Of a stretch of 64,000 nt of DNA, positions 1 through 11,794 are shown piece after piece. Source of the stretch: Streptomyces sp. B93 (GTDB lineage: Bacteria; Actinomycetota; Actinomycetes; Streptomycetales; Streptomycetaceae); the NCBI RefSeq assembly GCF_018070565.1, contig NZ_JAGPXL010000009.1, forward strand, positions 62,001 through 126,000, in the 5' to 3' direction. The translations under genes were made by a program, and so were the position numbers. How positions within the stretch are numbered: the stretch's first letter is position 1; the number at the start of each line of letters is the position of its first letter. The notes below the pieces were generated by a model that made no database searches, had not been told where the DNA came from, and was given only the letters and a program-made list of their open reading frames with translations.

Positions 1-170
1 CCGACCGGCTGCTGGAGCGGTTCCGGGAGCTGGAGAAGCGGTCGGCGGAGCTGCGGCGGACCCTGGCCGAGCGGAACGCGGCCACCACCCGGAGCCTGGA
101 GCACCAGTTCACCGCCCTGACGGCGGCGTTGTTCCCGGCGCCCGACCACACCTTGCGGGAGACGTCATGA
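1..170 (+). CDS. C-terminal end of an unidentified protein (partial)
   Basis: An open frame (codons from position 3) enters from the left edge and stops at the TGA at 168-170, giving about 55 residues. The visible part is rich in Glu, Arg and Leu with heptad-like spacing (RFRELEKRSAELRRTLAER), suggesting a coiled coil, followed by a short non-helical tail. The stop overlaps the ATG of the next gene (ATGA), so the two are translationally coupled. The neighbours suggest a sugar-modifying or glycosyltransferase cluster, but nothing in the tail identifies the family. Confidence 0.6.
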   Translation, partial: DRLLERFRELEKRSAELRRTLAERNAATTRSLEHQFTALTAALFPAPDHTLRETS

Positions 171-733
171 AGGCGACCGAAGTCCCTGCCATCGCGGGCG
201 CGTACCTGTTCGAGCCGACGCCGTACGCCGACGAACGCGGCTTCTTCTGCCGCACCTTCGACGCCGACGTGGTCCGCTCGGTGGGCCTCGACCCGGACGC
301 CTTCGTCCAGGACAGCGTCTCCCGCTCGGTCCGGGGCGTCCTGCGCGGCCTGCACCTGCGCTCCGGCGCGGGCGAGGCCAAGCTGGTGCGGTGCTCGTAC
401 GGGGAGATCTTCGACGTGGTCGTGGACCTGCGGCCGGACTCGCCGACGTACCTGGGCCGGGCCTTCTTCGAACTGTCCGGCGAGACACAGAAGACCCTGT
501 ACATCCCGGCGGGATGCGCGCACGGCTTCCAGGCGCTGACCGGGACGGCGGACACCTCGTACCGGATCGACCGCCCGCACGACCCGGCCGAGGACGTGAC
601 CATCGCCCACGACGACCCGGACCTGGCCGTCCCCTGGCCACTGCCGGTCGCGTCGATGTCCCAGCGGGACCGGGAGGCACCGAGCCTCGCCGAGGTCCTG
701 AAGCAGCTGGACCCGAAGCAGTTGGAGAGGTGA
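167..733 (+). CDS. RmlC-like dTDP-4-dehydrorhamnose 3,5-epimerase family protein
   Basis: The 188-residue product fits the RmlC cupin family, which epimerises nucleotide-linked 4-keto-6-deoxy sugars. Visible family signatures are the ADERGFF segment near residue 23, RGLHLR near residue 61 (its His is the expected catalytic base; most true RmlC proteins have RGLHYQ), VDLRPDSPTY near residue 90, and IPAGCAHGF near residue 118. The start overlaps the upstream stop by 4 bp and the aminotransferase follows 7 bp after the stop, so three genes look co-transcribed. The Tyr/Gln to Leu/Arg change after the His suggests a substrate other than standard dTDP-rhamnose intermediates. The C-terminal 25 residues are a polar helix. 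Confidence 0.8.
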   Translation: MKATEVPAIAGAYLFEPTPYADERGFFCRTFDADVVRSVGLDPDAFVQDSVSRSVRGVLRGLHLRSGAGEAKLVRCSYGEIFDVVVDLRPDSPTYLGRAFFELSGETQKTLYIPAGCAHGFQALTGTADTSYRIDRPHDPAEDVTIAHDDPDLAVPWPLPVASMSQRDREAPSLAEVLKQLDPKQLER

Positions 734-740
734 AGTCGGC

Positions 741-2060
741 GTGAACACCGAAGAGTTCTCGCTCCCCCGGTCCCGGGCGGCGAACGAGCGGCTGCACGAG
801 CTGGTCCCGGGGGGCGCGCACACCTACGCCAAGGGCGACGACCAGTACCCCGAGGACCTGGCCCCGGTCATCAGCCACGGCAAGGGCGCCCACGTCTGGG
901 ACGTCGACGGCAACCGCTACATCGAGTACGGCTCCGGCCTGCGGTCGGTCAGCCTCGGCCACGCCCACCCACGGGTGACCGAGGCGGTACGCCGCGAACT
1001 CGGCCGCGGCGGCAACTTCGTGCGCCCGTCCGTCATGGAGGTCGAGGCCGCGGAACGCTTCCTCGCCACGGTGCCGACCGCCGAGATGGTGAAGTTCGCG
1101 AAGAACGGCTCCGACGCCACCACCGCCGCGGTACGCCTGGCCCGCGCCGCCACCGGACGCCCGAAGGTGGCCGTCTGCGCGGACCACCCGTTCTTCTCGA
1201 CCGACGACTGGTTCATCGGTACGACGCCGATGTCCGCCGGAATCCCGGACACCGGCCTCACGGTGGGCTTCCCGTACGGCGACCTGGCCGCCACGGAGGA
1301 CCTGCTCACCCGCCACCAGGACGAGATCGCCTGCCTGATCCTGGAGCCCGCCACCCACACCGAGCCACCCCCCGGCTACCTCGCGGGCCTGCGCGCGCTG
1401 GCCGACCGGCACGGCTGCGTCCTGGTCTTCGACGAGATGATCACCGGCTTCCGCTGGTCCGAGGCGGGCGCCCAGGGCCTGTACGGCGTCGTCCCCGACC
1501 TCTCCACCTTCGGCAAGGCACTGGGCAACGGCTTCGCGGTCTCGGCGCTGGCCGGGCGCCGCGAACTGATGGAACGCGGCGGTCTGCGCGACTCCCACGA
1601 CCGGGTGTTCCTGCTGTCCACCACGCACGGCGCGGAGACGCACTCCCTGGCGGCCGCGATGGCCGTGCAGACCGTCTACACCGAGGAGGGCGTCACCGCG
1701 CGGCTGCACGCCCTCGGCGAGCGGCTGGCCGCCGGGGTCCGTGAGGCCGCGGCCGGCATGGGCGTCGGCGACCACGTCCTCGTCCGGGGCCGGGCCAGCA
1801 ACCTGGTCTTCGCCACCCTCGACGAGCGGGGGCGGCCGTCGCAGGAGTACCGCACCCTGTTCCTGCGCCGGCTCCTCGCGGGCGGCGTACTGGCCCCGTC
1901 GTTCGTGGTGTCCAGCGCGCTGGACGACACCGACATCGACCGGACCGTGGACGTCGTGGCCCAGGCGTGCGCGGTGTACCGGAAGGCGCTGGACGCGGGC
2001 GACCCCACGCCGTGGCTGGGCGGACGCCCGGTGAAGCCGGTGTTCCGGCGCCTGGCCTGA
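741..2060 (+). CDS. Class III PLP aminotransferase, glutamate-1-semialdehyde aminomutase-like
   Basis: The 439-residue protein has the fold type I, class III layout: VWDVDGNRYIEYGSGL near residue 53, GSDATTAAVRLARAATG near 125, the PLP-pyridine motif LVFDEMITGFRW near 229, and the Schiff-base Lys in TFGKALGNGF near 262. It most resembles glutamate-1-semialdehyde 2,1-aminomutases. Homologues outside haem clusters often act on sugar or secondary-metabolite ketones. The position directly after an RmlC-like epimerase, with no tetrapyrrole genes here, favours a sugar or polysaccharide role over haem synthesis (inference). Translation starts at GTG 741 with GGAGAGG upstream. It converges on the PAP2 gene with no room for a separate terminator. 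Confidence 0.8.
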   Translation: MNTEEFSLPRSRAANERLHELVPGGAHTYAKGDDQYPEDLAPVISHGKGAHVWDVDGNRYIEYGSGLRSVSLGHAHPRVTEAVRRELGRGGNFVRPSVMEVEAAERFLATVPTAEMVKFAKNGSDATTAAVRLARAATGRPKVAVCADHPFFSTDDWFIGTTPMSAGIPDTGLTVGFPYGDLAATEDLLTRHQDEIACLILEPATHTEPPPGYLAGLRALADRHGCVLVFDEMITGFRWSEAGAQGLYGVVPDLSTFGKALGNGFAVSALAGRRELMERGGLRDSHDRVFLLSTTHGAETHSLAAAMAVQTVYTEEGVTARLHALGERLAAGVREAAAGMGVGDHVLVRGRASNLVFATLDERGRPSQEYRTLFLRRLLAGGVLAPSFVVSSALDDTDIDRTVDVVAQACAVYRKALDAGDPTPWLGGRPVKPVFRRLA

Positions 2061-2067
2061 CTGGACG

Positions 2068-2757
2068 TCAGGGACGCCCGGTCCGCCGGGCGTCGGCCAC
2101 CCGGTCGACCAGCCAGGCGGTCACCGGGATCACCGCCAGGGCGGTGCACCAGCCGCCGAGGACGTCGGTCGGGTAGTGCGCGCCGAGGACGACCTGGGCC
2201 CAGCCCATGGCGGCCCCGGCGGCCAGTCCCGCGCCCAGCACGAGCGCCGTGCCGGCGGCCCTGCCCAGGCCCAGCCGACCGGTCGCGAGCAGCGCCACCG
2301 CCAGGGCGAGCGCGGTGAGGAAGGCGGTGTGCCCGCTCGGGTAGGCCAGGTTGTCGTCGCCGTGGATGGTGCGCCCCACGAGCGACTTCAGCAGGGTCGT
2401 CGTCCCCACGGCCAGGGCGGCGCCGGTCACGACGAGCACCGCGGCCCGCGGACACCGCAGCAGCAGGCACCCCGCCACGGCGAGGATGACCAGCGCCGCC
2501 GCTCCCCGGGGCTCCCCCAGGAAGTCGACGGCACGGGCGACGTCCCGCCACGGCGACGGCACGTCCTCCAACGCCGACCAGACCCGTGAGTCCACCCGCC
2601 CCGGCTCCCCGTCGCCCGCGTACCGCCCGCCGAGCCCGGCGACCACCAGCACGGCGAGCCCCGCGACCGCCCCGAGCCGGACCCGCACCGCCGACGGCAG
2701 CACGGCGGGCCCCGACCGACCGGTCATGGGCCCACCGCGCGCACCGTCGCAGACCAT
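2068..2757 (-). CDS. PAP2-superfamily membrane phosphatase
   Basis: A predicted integral membrane protein of about 229 residues with the acid phosphatase/PAP2 signature: a first motif around KSLVGRT, the PSGHT motif, and a third motif ending in LGAHYPTDVLGG that supplies the catalytic His and Asp. The Arg usually found in the third motif (SRxxxxxHxxxD) is not evident (AQVVLGAHYPTD), a mild departure. Hydrophobic segments alternate with these motifs as in lipid phosphatases such as undecaprenyl-pyrophosphate or phosphatidic acid phosphatases. The start is uncertain: the ATG at 2757 has a GGGG-rich element upstream, and the ATG at 2727 is also possible. It could recycle a lipid carrier for the adjacent sugar genes, but convergent orientation gives little support. 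Confidence 0.75.
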   Translation of the reverse strand: MVCDGARGGPMTGRSGPAVLPSAVRVRLGAVAGLAVLVVAGLGGRYAGDGEPGRVDSRVWSALEDVPSPWRDVARAVDFLGEPRGAAALVILAVAGCLLLRCPRAAVLVVTGAALAVGTTTLLKSLVGRTIHGDDNLAYPSGHTAFLTALALAVALLATGRLGLGRAAGTALVLGAGLAAGAAMGWAQVVLGAHYPTDVLGGWCTALAVIPVTAWLVDRVADARRTGRP

Positions 2758-2860
2758 CTCCCCCACCCCTACCGCGATGCCGCGCCCCGACAACCGCCCG
2801 CCGTCGCGGCCGGGCCCGTCGAATCTACCCGCCGGGGCGTAAGCACCGCGTCGGGCCGGG

Positions 2861-4483
<1,623 letters not shown>

Positions 4484-4532
4484 TCACTCCCTGGAGACGA
4501 CGGCGCCCCATAACGGATTTTGGCTCAAAGTG

Positions 4533-4585
4533 TTGACGACCTATCAGGCCACCCCTACGTTGTCGGCGACTTGAGAGCGCTCTCA
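4533..4585 (+). promoter_or_regulatory. GH81 promoter with CebR-like LacI-family operator
   Basis: TTGACG (4533-4538) and TACGTT (4556-4561) are separated by exactly 17 bp and form a convincing vegetative-sigma promoter. Transcription should begin near 4568. A perfect 14-bp palindrome TGAGAGCGCTCTCA occupies 4572-4585, immediately after the expected start point and just before the ribosome-binding site (agaagg, 4585-4590). The palindrome differs from the published CebR/CelR operator TGGGAGCGCTCCCA only at the symmetric third position of each arm. A LacI-family repressor bound here would block initiation or early elongation of the glucanase gene. Confidence 0.75.
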
Positions 4586-4597
4586 GAAGGGCTGTGC

Positions 4598-7500
4598 ATG
4601 AAGTCTCGAAGAAACCTGTCGTTGCTGACAACGGCGGTTCTCACCGTCACCGCCCTGGGCACCGTGGGCAGCGGTACCGCCTCCGCCGCCACCATCGAGG
4701 TGGGCAAGGGCAGTTACAGCGACGTCCGGCCGGCGGGCCGCCAGGGGCCGACGAACAGCGACGGCCAGGCGGTCAAGCCGAAGGTCACCTCCGCCATGGC
4801 GGACGTCCCCGTCCCGACGAACGACTGGTGGTCGTCCCTGGCCTTCCAGCGCTTCTCCGGCAACCCGTGGTCGGAGAACATGTACGGCCACCCCCTCACC
4901 TACAAGGCGGTCTCCGGCGGTCTGGAGGTCGGCTACCCGACCACGCACCAGATCGTCGGCGACGGCCGCCAGTACGAGTTCCCGCACAAGGCCGACCTGA
5001 CCCTGGGCCTCGCCGGTCTCAACTCCCCCGACGCGAAGGCGGACGGCTGGAGCGACTGGACCGTCAGCCCGTACTGGAACGACGGCGCGCGCAGTCTGCG
5101 GACGACCATCGGCCACGGCCTGCCGTACGTGTACGCGGAGGGCACCGGAGGTGCGGCGCAGATCAGCGCCACGGCCACGCCCACCGTCTTCGCCGACCAG
5201 GGCAACGTCCTCGGCGTCACCATCCAGGGTCATCACTACGCGCTGTTCGCCCCGAGCGGCAGCGACTGGACCGTCTCCGGCAACCAGATCCGCGCGGATC
5301 TCGGCGGGAAGGACTACTTCTCCCTGGCGGTCCTCCCGGACCGGGCGGCGCTGGCCGACTTCACCAAGTACGCCTTCAGCTTTGTCACCGGATCGACGGT
5401 GGACTGGGAGTACCGGGAGGGGGACGGCGAGGTCACGGCGACCTACTCGCTGACCACCGAGGCGAAGGAGGGCACCCGGACCGGCACCTTCCAGGCGCTC
5501 TACCGCCACCAGTGGCTGCACAGCGGTGACCCGCTGACCGCCTACCGCTACGTCTCCCCGCGCGGCGAGATGAAGGTCCGCGAGGGCACGACCTTCACGA
5601 CCACCCAGAAGGTCAACGGCGTACTGCCCGGCCTGCCGAGCGCCGCGGGCGTCGACAAGGCGAAGCTGAGGGCGTACATCAACGACGTACTGGCCCAGAG
5701 CGACCCCTTCAGCGGCGCGGTCGACACCTACTGGACCGGCAAGGCCCTCGGCAAGCTCGCCCAGCTCGTCCCGCTCGCCGAGCAGGTCGGTGACACCGCC
5801 GGCCGCGACAGACTGCTGAGCCTGATCAAGGGCCGCATGGAGGAGTGGTTCACGGTCGGCGGCGCCTCCGAGTTCTCCTACGACAAGGACTGGCGCACCC
5901 TCATCGGGTACCCCGCCTCGTACGGCAGCGACCAGGAGCTGAACGACCACCACTTCCACTACTCGTACTACGTGCTGGCCGCGGCGGTCGTGGCGCAGTA
6001 CGACCCGCGGTGGGCCGCCGACTCCGAATGGGGCGGCATGGTGAAGGAACTCATCAAGGACGCCGCCAACCCGGCGCGCAGCGACGGCAAGTACCCCTTC
6101 CTGCGCGGCTTCGACGTCTACGCCGGTCACAGCTGGGCCGCGGGCCACGGGGCGTTCGCCGCGGGCAACAACCAGGAGTCGTCCTCGGAGTCGGTCAACC
6201 TCAGCGCTGGTCTGATCATGTGGGGTTCTGCCATGGGCGACGAGGCGCTGCGCGACCAGGGCGTCTACATGCTGATGACCGAGTCGGAGTCGATCGCGCA
6301 GTACTGGTTCGACGCCGACCAGCAGGTCTACCCCGAGGACTTCGGCCACGACGTCGTGGGCATGGTCTGGAGCAACGGCGGCGCCTACGCGACCTGGTGG
6401 ACCGCCAACCCCGAGGAGATCCACGGCATCAACTTCCTGCCCGTGACCGGCGGTTCGCTGCACCTGGCCCGCGAGAAGGACATGCTGCGCCGCAGCGTGG
6501 CCGAGATGGAGCGGGAGAACGGCGGCCCGGCCGTCGAGTGGAGGGACATCTTCTGGCAGGTCCAGGCCCTCTACGACCCGGCCGGGGCCATGAGCCGCTG
6601 GAACCAGGGCAACGGCGGCTACGTCCCGGAGGAGGGCGAGACCAAGGCCCACACCTACCACTGGATCGCCACGCTGGACTCGATCGGCGCCCCGGACATG
6701 ACCGTCACGGCCAACTCGCCCACGGCCGTCGCCTTCGCCAAGGGCGGCACCAGGACGTACGCCGCGCACAACTACACCGCCGAGGCGTGTTCGGTCCTCT
6801 TCTCCGACGGCGGCGTGCTGAACGTCCCGGCGAGGTCGACCGCGTCCGGAGCGGGCGACGACACGGCACTCGGCACCCTGTGCGGCACCCCGGGCGCCCC
6901 CGGCGACGACGAGAGGCCCGGCGCGCCCGGCACCCCGGTCGCCAGTGACGTCACCGACGGCTCCGTCAGGCTGACCTGGAGCGCCGCGACCGACGACAAG
7001 GGCATCAAGGACTACGACGTCTACCGCGGCACCGCCAGGGTCGCCACCGTCACCGGCACCTCCCACACCGACACCGGCCTGAACGCGGGCACCGAGTACA
7101 CCTACAGCGTCAGGGCCCGCGACACCTCCGGGCAGGTCGGCCCGGCCAGTGGCACCCTGACCGTCACCACCTCCGGCCGCCCGCCGGTCACGGGCGGCAC
7201 CTTCCACCTGCGCTCCGGCGGCCGGTTGAGCACCGAGGCGGCTTCGGCCGGCTCCTCGGCCACCATCCCGTCCGCGGGTGGCGCCAACCATGACGGCACC
7301 CCGTACAACCCGCTGGTCTACGAGGTGCGGAACGTCAACGGCAGCCTGAAGGCGGGCTCCGGCACGGCCTTCACCCTCAAGGTCGACGCGGGCACGAACG
7401 TCGGCTACGCCCAGCAGGCCCGGGTCTCCTACGACCTGACCGGCGACGGCACCTTCGACCGTGTCGAGACGTTCCGCTACTTCGCCACCGACCCGGTCAC

Positions 7501-7669
7501 CGGCTGGGAGGACTACTCCTCGGCCCGGCAGGGGACGCACTCCGCGTCGGGCGCCCTGGGCGACCTGAGGGGCGGCACCGTCCGCGTCGAGGTCTGGAGC
7601 GCCCTGGGCAACGGTCCGTCCACCCTCCAGGTGGACACGGGATCGGTGCTGACCATCCCGTTCGACTGA
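4598..7669 (+). CDS. Secreted GH81 endo-beta-1,3-glucanase with FN3 and CBM56-like domains
   Basis: The 1023-residue protein begins with a Sec signal (MKSRRNLSLLTTAVLTVTAL, cleavage after TASAA). Residues of about 40-770 are a GH81 catalytic domain, an inverting endo-beta-1,3-glucanase fold, with the characteristic NDHHFHYSYYVLAAAV stretch and YAGHSWAAGHGAFAAGNNQE followed by ESSSESVN, where catalytic Asp and Glu residues are expected. A fibronectin type III domain (about 774-862) leads to a C-terminal module (866-1023) whose THLRSGG-like start and VSYDLTGDGTFDRVETFRYF resemble CBM56, a beta-1,3-glucan binder. It should attack laminarin, callose or fungal wall glucan. The start at 4598 is fixed by the signal peptide and AGAAGG. 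Control is probably through the CebR-like operator, not the xylan boxes. Confidence 0.9.
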   Translation: MKSRRNLSLLTTAVLTVTALGTVGSGTASAATIEVGKGSYSDVRPAGRQGPTNSDGQAVKPKVTSAMADVPVPTNDWWSSLAFQRFSGNPWSENMYGHPLTYKAVSGGLEVGYPTTHQIVGDGRQYEFPHKADLTLGLAGLNSPDAKADGWSDWTVSPYWNDGARSLRTTIGHGLPYVYAEGTGGAAQISATATPTVFADQGNVLGVTIQGHHYALFAPSGSDWTVSGNQIRADLGGKDYFSLAVLPDRAALADFTKYAFSFVTGSTVDWEYREGDGEVTATYSLTTEAKEGTRTGTFQALYRHQWLHSGDPLTAYRYVSPRGEMKVREGTTFTTTQKVNGVLPGLPSAAGVDKAKLRAYINDVLAQSDPFSGAVDTYWTGKALGKLAQLVPLAEQVGDTAGRDRLLSLIKGRMEEWFTVGGASEFSYDKDWRTLIGYPASYGSDQELNDHHFHYSYYVLAAAVVAQYDPRWAADSEWGGMVKELIKDAANPARSDGKYPFLRGFDVYAGHSWAAGHGAFAAGNNQESSSESVNLSAGLIMWGSAMGDEALRDQGVYMLMTESESIAQYWFDADQQVYPEDFGHDVVGMVWSNGGAYATWWTANPEEIHGINFLPVTGGSLHLAREKDMLRRSVAEMERENGGPAVEWRDIFWQVQALYDPAGAMSRWNQGNGGYVPEEGETKAHTYHWIATLDSIGAPDMTVTANSPTAVAFAKGGTRTYAAHNYTAEACSVLFSDGGVLNVPARSTASGAGDDTALGTLCGTPGAPGDDERPGAPGTPVASDVTDGSVRLTWSAATDDKGIKDYDVYRGTARVATVTGTSHTDTGLNAGTEYTYSVRARDTSGQVGPASGTLTVTTSGRPPVTGGTFHLRSGGRLSTEAASAGSSATIPSAGGANHDGTPYNPLVYEVRNVNGSLKAGSGTAFTLKVDAGTNVGYAQQARVSYDLTGDGTFDRVETFRYFATDPVTGWEDYSSARQGTHSASGALGDLRGGTVRVEVWSALGNGPSTLQVDTGSVLTIPFD

Positions 7670-7685
7670 CGGCCGACCGGCCCGG

Positions 7686-7721
7686 CCCCGGCCCGTGGGG
7701 AACGACCCCCACGGGCCGGGG
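7686..7721 (+). terminator. Strong hairpin terminator after the GH81 gene
   Basis: CCCCGGCCCGTGGGG (7686-7700) pairs perfectly with CCCCACGGGCCGGGG (7707-7721) across a 6-nt loop, 16 bp after the glucanase stop. The 15-bp G/C stem is followed by cgtttcac, which has only a weak T run, as is usual in Streptomyces. It separates the glucanase from the xylanase operon. Confidence 0.8.
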
Positions 7722-7739
7722 CGTTTCACACTCCGTCTT

Positions 7740-7807
7740 CGAAACTTTCGAGCCAAAGGCAGAAACTTTTTCTGCGCGAGGCATTGACGCTGCACCGTCA
7801 ATGCCTC
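7740..7807 (+). promoter_or_regulatory. xlnA control region: CGAAACTTTCG box and a 12-bp inverted repeat over the -35
   Basis: CGAAACTTTCG (7740-7750) is an exact match to the CGAAA-N-TTTCG box described in Streptomyces xylanase promoters, about 180 bp before the start codon as reported for box 3. A second imperfect dyad (CAGAAACTTTTTCTG) follows at 7760-7774. Then GAGGCATTGACG (7778-7789) and CGTCAATGCCTC (7796-7807) form a perfect 12-bp inverted repeat with a 6-nt centre. The left arm contains the TTGACG -35-like hexamer (7784-7789). No good -10 can be named with confidence. Confidence 0.65.
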
Positions 7808-7845
7808 AATCATCCCTGTCTGGGAAACCGGTCACAGTTCGATAA

Positions 7846-9369
<1,524 letters not shown>

Positions 9370-9398
9370 CGGGACCTCCCGAGCGAAAGGGTGAATCG

Positions 9399-10739
9399 AT
9401 GACAGGAAGACGTCATTGGTGGTCCCGGATCGCCGCCGTGGTGGCAGCCACCCTCGCGATCGGCATGCTCACCGCGGTGAGTCCGGCGCCCGCCCAGGCG
9501 GCGACGGTGGACACCGACGCCTGGTACGTCCTGGTCAACCGCAACAGCGGCAAGGCACTGGACGTCTCCGGCGCCTCCACCGCCGACGGCGCGCGGGTCC
9601 ACCAGTGGACCCGCGCCGACAGCACCAACCAGCAGTGGCAGTTCGTGGACTCCGGCGGCGGCTACTACCGCCTCAAGGCCCGGCACTCGGGCAAGGTGCT
9701 CGACGTGTCCGGCGCCTCCACCGCGGACGGTGCCGCGATCCAGCAGTGGGCCGACCACGGCGGTGCCAATCAGCAGTTCCGCCTGGCCGACTCCGACGCG
9801 GGCCACGTCCGGCTGGTCAACCGCAACAGCGGCAAGGCGGTGGAGGTGCAGGGCGCCTCGACCGCCGACGGCGGCAGCGTGGTCCAGTACGCCGACTGGA
9901 GCGGCGCCAACCAGCAGTGGCAGCTGGTCAGGCTGTCGTCCGGCGGAGGCGGCGGGTGCGGCAGCACCCCGACCCTGACGAGCGGCACGCACACCATCCA
10001 GAGCGGCGGCAAGAGCCGCAGCTTCATCCTCAGGGTGCCGGCGAACTACGACAACAGCCACCGCTACCGGCTGATCTTCGCCTTCCACTGGCGGGGCGGA
10101 ACAGCCGGAGACGTCGCCACGGGCGGCACGAGCGGGAGCGCCTGGTCCTACTACGGCCAGCAGGAACAGTCGAACAACGGAGCGATCCTGGTCGCCCCCC
10201 AGGGCCTGAACAACGGCTGGGCGAACTCCGGCGGCGAGGACATCACCTTCGTCGACGACATGATCCGGCTGATCGAGGGCGACCTCTGTGTCAACCCGGC
10301 ACAGCGTTTCGCCACGGGCTTCAGCTGGGGCGGCGGCATGAGCTACGCGCTCGCGTGCAGCCGGGCCACCGTCTTCCGGGCCGTCGCGGTCATCTCCGGC
10401 GCCCAGATCAGCGGCTGCACCGGCGGCACCCAGCCCATCGCCTACTTCGGGATCCACGGCATCAGCGACTCCGTCCTCAACATCGCGCAGGGACGGTCCC
10501 TGCGCGACAGGTTCGTCGCCAACAACGGCTGCACAGCGCAGAACCCGCGCGAGCCCGCACCGGGCAGCCGCACCCACATCACCACCGCCTACGCGGGCTG
10601 CCGGTCCGGTTACCCGGTCCAGTGGGCGGCGTTCGACGGGGACCACATCCCGGCTCCGGTCGACGGCTCCCCCGCCGAAAGCGGCACCGCCACCTGGACC
10701 AAGTCAGAGATCTGGAGGTTCTTCTCCCAGTTCCAGTGA
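9399..10739 (+). CDS. Secreted CE1-type (feruloyl/acetyl xylan) esterase with N-terminal ricin-type CBM13
   Basis: The 446-residue protein has a secretion signal (1-34, ending PAQAAT), a ricin B-like beta-trefoil (about 40-185) with three repeats of VNRNSGKALDVSGAS and NQQWQ type, a Gly-rich linker, and an alpha/beta-hydrolase of the esterase/PHB-depolymerase group (about 200-446). The nucleophile elbow is GFSWGG with Ser309. An Asp in the VQWAAFDGDH region and the following His would complete the triad. Families of this design include feruloyl esterases that free cross-links from arabinoxylan. It sits 29 bp behind xlnA with AAAGGGTG as ribosome-binding site, so xylanase and esterase are probably induced together. 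The precise ester specificity cannot be read from sequence. Confidence 0.85.
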   Translation: MTGRRHWWSRIAAVVAATLAIGMLTAVSPAPAQAATVDTDAWYVLVNRNSGKALDVSGASTADGARVHQWTRADSTNQQWQFVDSGGGYYRLKARHSGKVLDVSGASTADGAAIQQWADHGGANQQFRLADSDAGHVRLVNRNSGKAVEVQGASTADGGSVVQYADWSGANQQWQLVRLSSGGGGGCGSTPTLTSGTHTIQSGGKSRSFILRVPANYDNSHRYRLIFAFHWRGGTAGDVATGGTSGSAWSYYGQQEQSNNGAILVAPQGLNNGWANSGGEDITFVDDMIRLIEGDLCVNPAQRFATGFSWGGGMSYALACSRATVFRAVAVISGAQISGCTGGTQPIAYFGIHGISDSVLNIAQGRSLRDRFVANNGCTAQNPREPAPGSRTHITTAYAGCRSGYPVQWAAFDGDHIPAPVDGSPAESGTATWTKSEIWRFFSQFQ

Positions 10740-10749
10740 CCCGCCCACC

Positions 10750-10788
10750 AGCCCTGTGGAGCCAGGACCACCCCGGCTCCACAGGGCT
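10750..10788 (+). terminator. Terminator of the xlnA-esterase operon
   Basis: AGCCCTGTGGAGCC (10750-10763) is perfectly complementary to GGCTCCACAGGGCT (10775-10788), a 14-bp stem with an 11-nt loop starting 10 bp after the esterase stop. It also lies downstream of the convergent LysR gene and may serve both. Confidence 0.8.
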
Positions 10789-10835
10789 CGTCCGGTTGCG
10801 GCGGACCGGCGGGCAGCACGACGGGACCGGGACCG

Positions 10836-11747
10836 CTACCAGACCCCGGCCAGACGGCCGCCGATCCGGGCCGCCGTCTCCCGCAGCCAGATGTGCGCCG
10901 CGTCATGGGTGTGCACCGGGTGCCACCACAAGGCCTCCCGCAGCGGCACCGCGTCATGGGGCGGCTCGACCACGCGTACGGCGGCCGACGGCGCGCACAG
11001 CCGGGCGAGGCGGGCCTGGACCAGGGCGATACGCCTCGTACCGGCGACCAGCAGCGGCATGACCTGGAAGCTGTCGAGGGAGACCTCGACGCGGGGCTCG
11101 ATCCCCAGCATGCCGAGCTGCCGGACGGCCGGAGCGTCATAGGTGCGCTGGTAGGTGACCCAGGGCAGGCGGGCCAGGTCCTCCCGCGTCAACCGGTCGC
11201 CGACGTCCGGGTGGTCCTCGGCGACCAGGAAGACCCAGCGGTCGTCGTAGAGGTCGGTGGCGGGGAACCCGCTGATGACCCCGTGCGGCATGAGCAGCCC
11301 GTCGGTGGTGCTCAGCAGGGTGTCCGTGGCGTCCACCACGGTGGTCGGCGTCTGCGCGAAACGCAGCCGGATGCCGGGCGCCTCCCGATGGACGGCCCCG
11401 GCGAGTTCGGCGCCGAAGACGGCGACCGCGTAGTCGGAGGCCACCAGCTTGAACTCACGGCTCTCCTTCGCCGGGTCGAAGTCCGCCTGGCTGGCGAAGA
11501 GGCGTTCCAGCAGGTCGTACGCGGTGGCCACACGGTCGAGGAGCACCTGGCCGAGGGCGGTGAGTTCGTAGTGGCCGCCGACCCGGGCGAGCAGGTCGTC
11601 GTCGAAGTGGCGACGCAGCCGGGACAGCGCCGCACTCATCGCCGGCTGGCTGAGCCCGACGCGCTGCCCGGCGCGGGTGACGTTGCGCTCCTCCAGCAGG
11701 GCGCGCAGCGCGATGACGAGATTGAGGTCGAGACGACTGAGATTCAC
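10836..11747 (-). CDS. LysR-family regulator of the adjacent aromatic operon
   Basis: The 303-residue protein has the LysR plan: an N-terminal winged HTH (LNLVIALRALLEERNVTRAG, then LSQPAMSAALSRLRRHF as recognition helix) and a two-lobed periplasmic-binding-like effector domain. The opening, with its DLNLVIAL stretch, resembles the NodD/NahR/LinR group, often activators responding to aromatic ligands. It is divergent from a seven-gene catabolic operon with 127 bp between the starts and a dyad in that gap (11795-11811). The likely role is inducer-dependent activation of the operon and autoregulation. The effector is unknown. Confidence 0.88.
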   Translation of the reverse strand: MNLSRLDLNLVIALRALLEERNVTRAGQRVGLSQPAMSAALSRLRRHFDDDLLARVGGHYELTALGQVLLDRVATAYDLLERLFASQADFDPAKESREFKLVASDYAVAVFGAELAGAVHREAPGIRLRFAQTPTTVVDATDTLLSTTDGLLMPHGVISGFPATDLYDDRWVFLVAEDHPDVGDRLTREDLARLPWVTYQRTYDAPAVRQLGMLGIEPRVEVSLDSFQVMPLLVAGTRRIALVQARLARLCAPSAAVRVVEPPHDAVPLREALWWHPVHTHDAAHIWLRETAARIGGRLAGVW

Positions 11748-11794
11748 GGCTGCTTCCCTGGCTTCGCTGCGGCGACCAGCATGAATTCACCGCA

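Noticed and set aside
741..2060. True hemL for tetrapyrrole synthesis
   Set aside because: Although the fold matches glutamate-1-semialdehyde aminomutase, it is coupled to an RmlC-like epimerase and no other early haem genes are nearby.
4583..7813. A 1076-codon open frame on the minus strand opposite the GH81 gene
   Set aside because: It mirrors the GH81 codons exactly, has low-complexity Val/Gly/Arg/Ala-rich translation, and the plus-strand protein has clear domains, signal peptide and ribosome-binding site.
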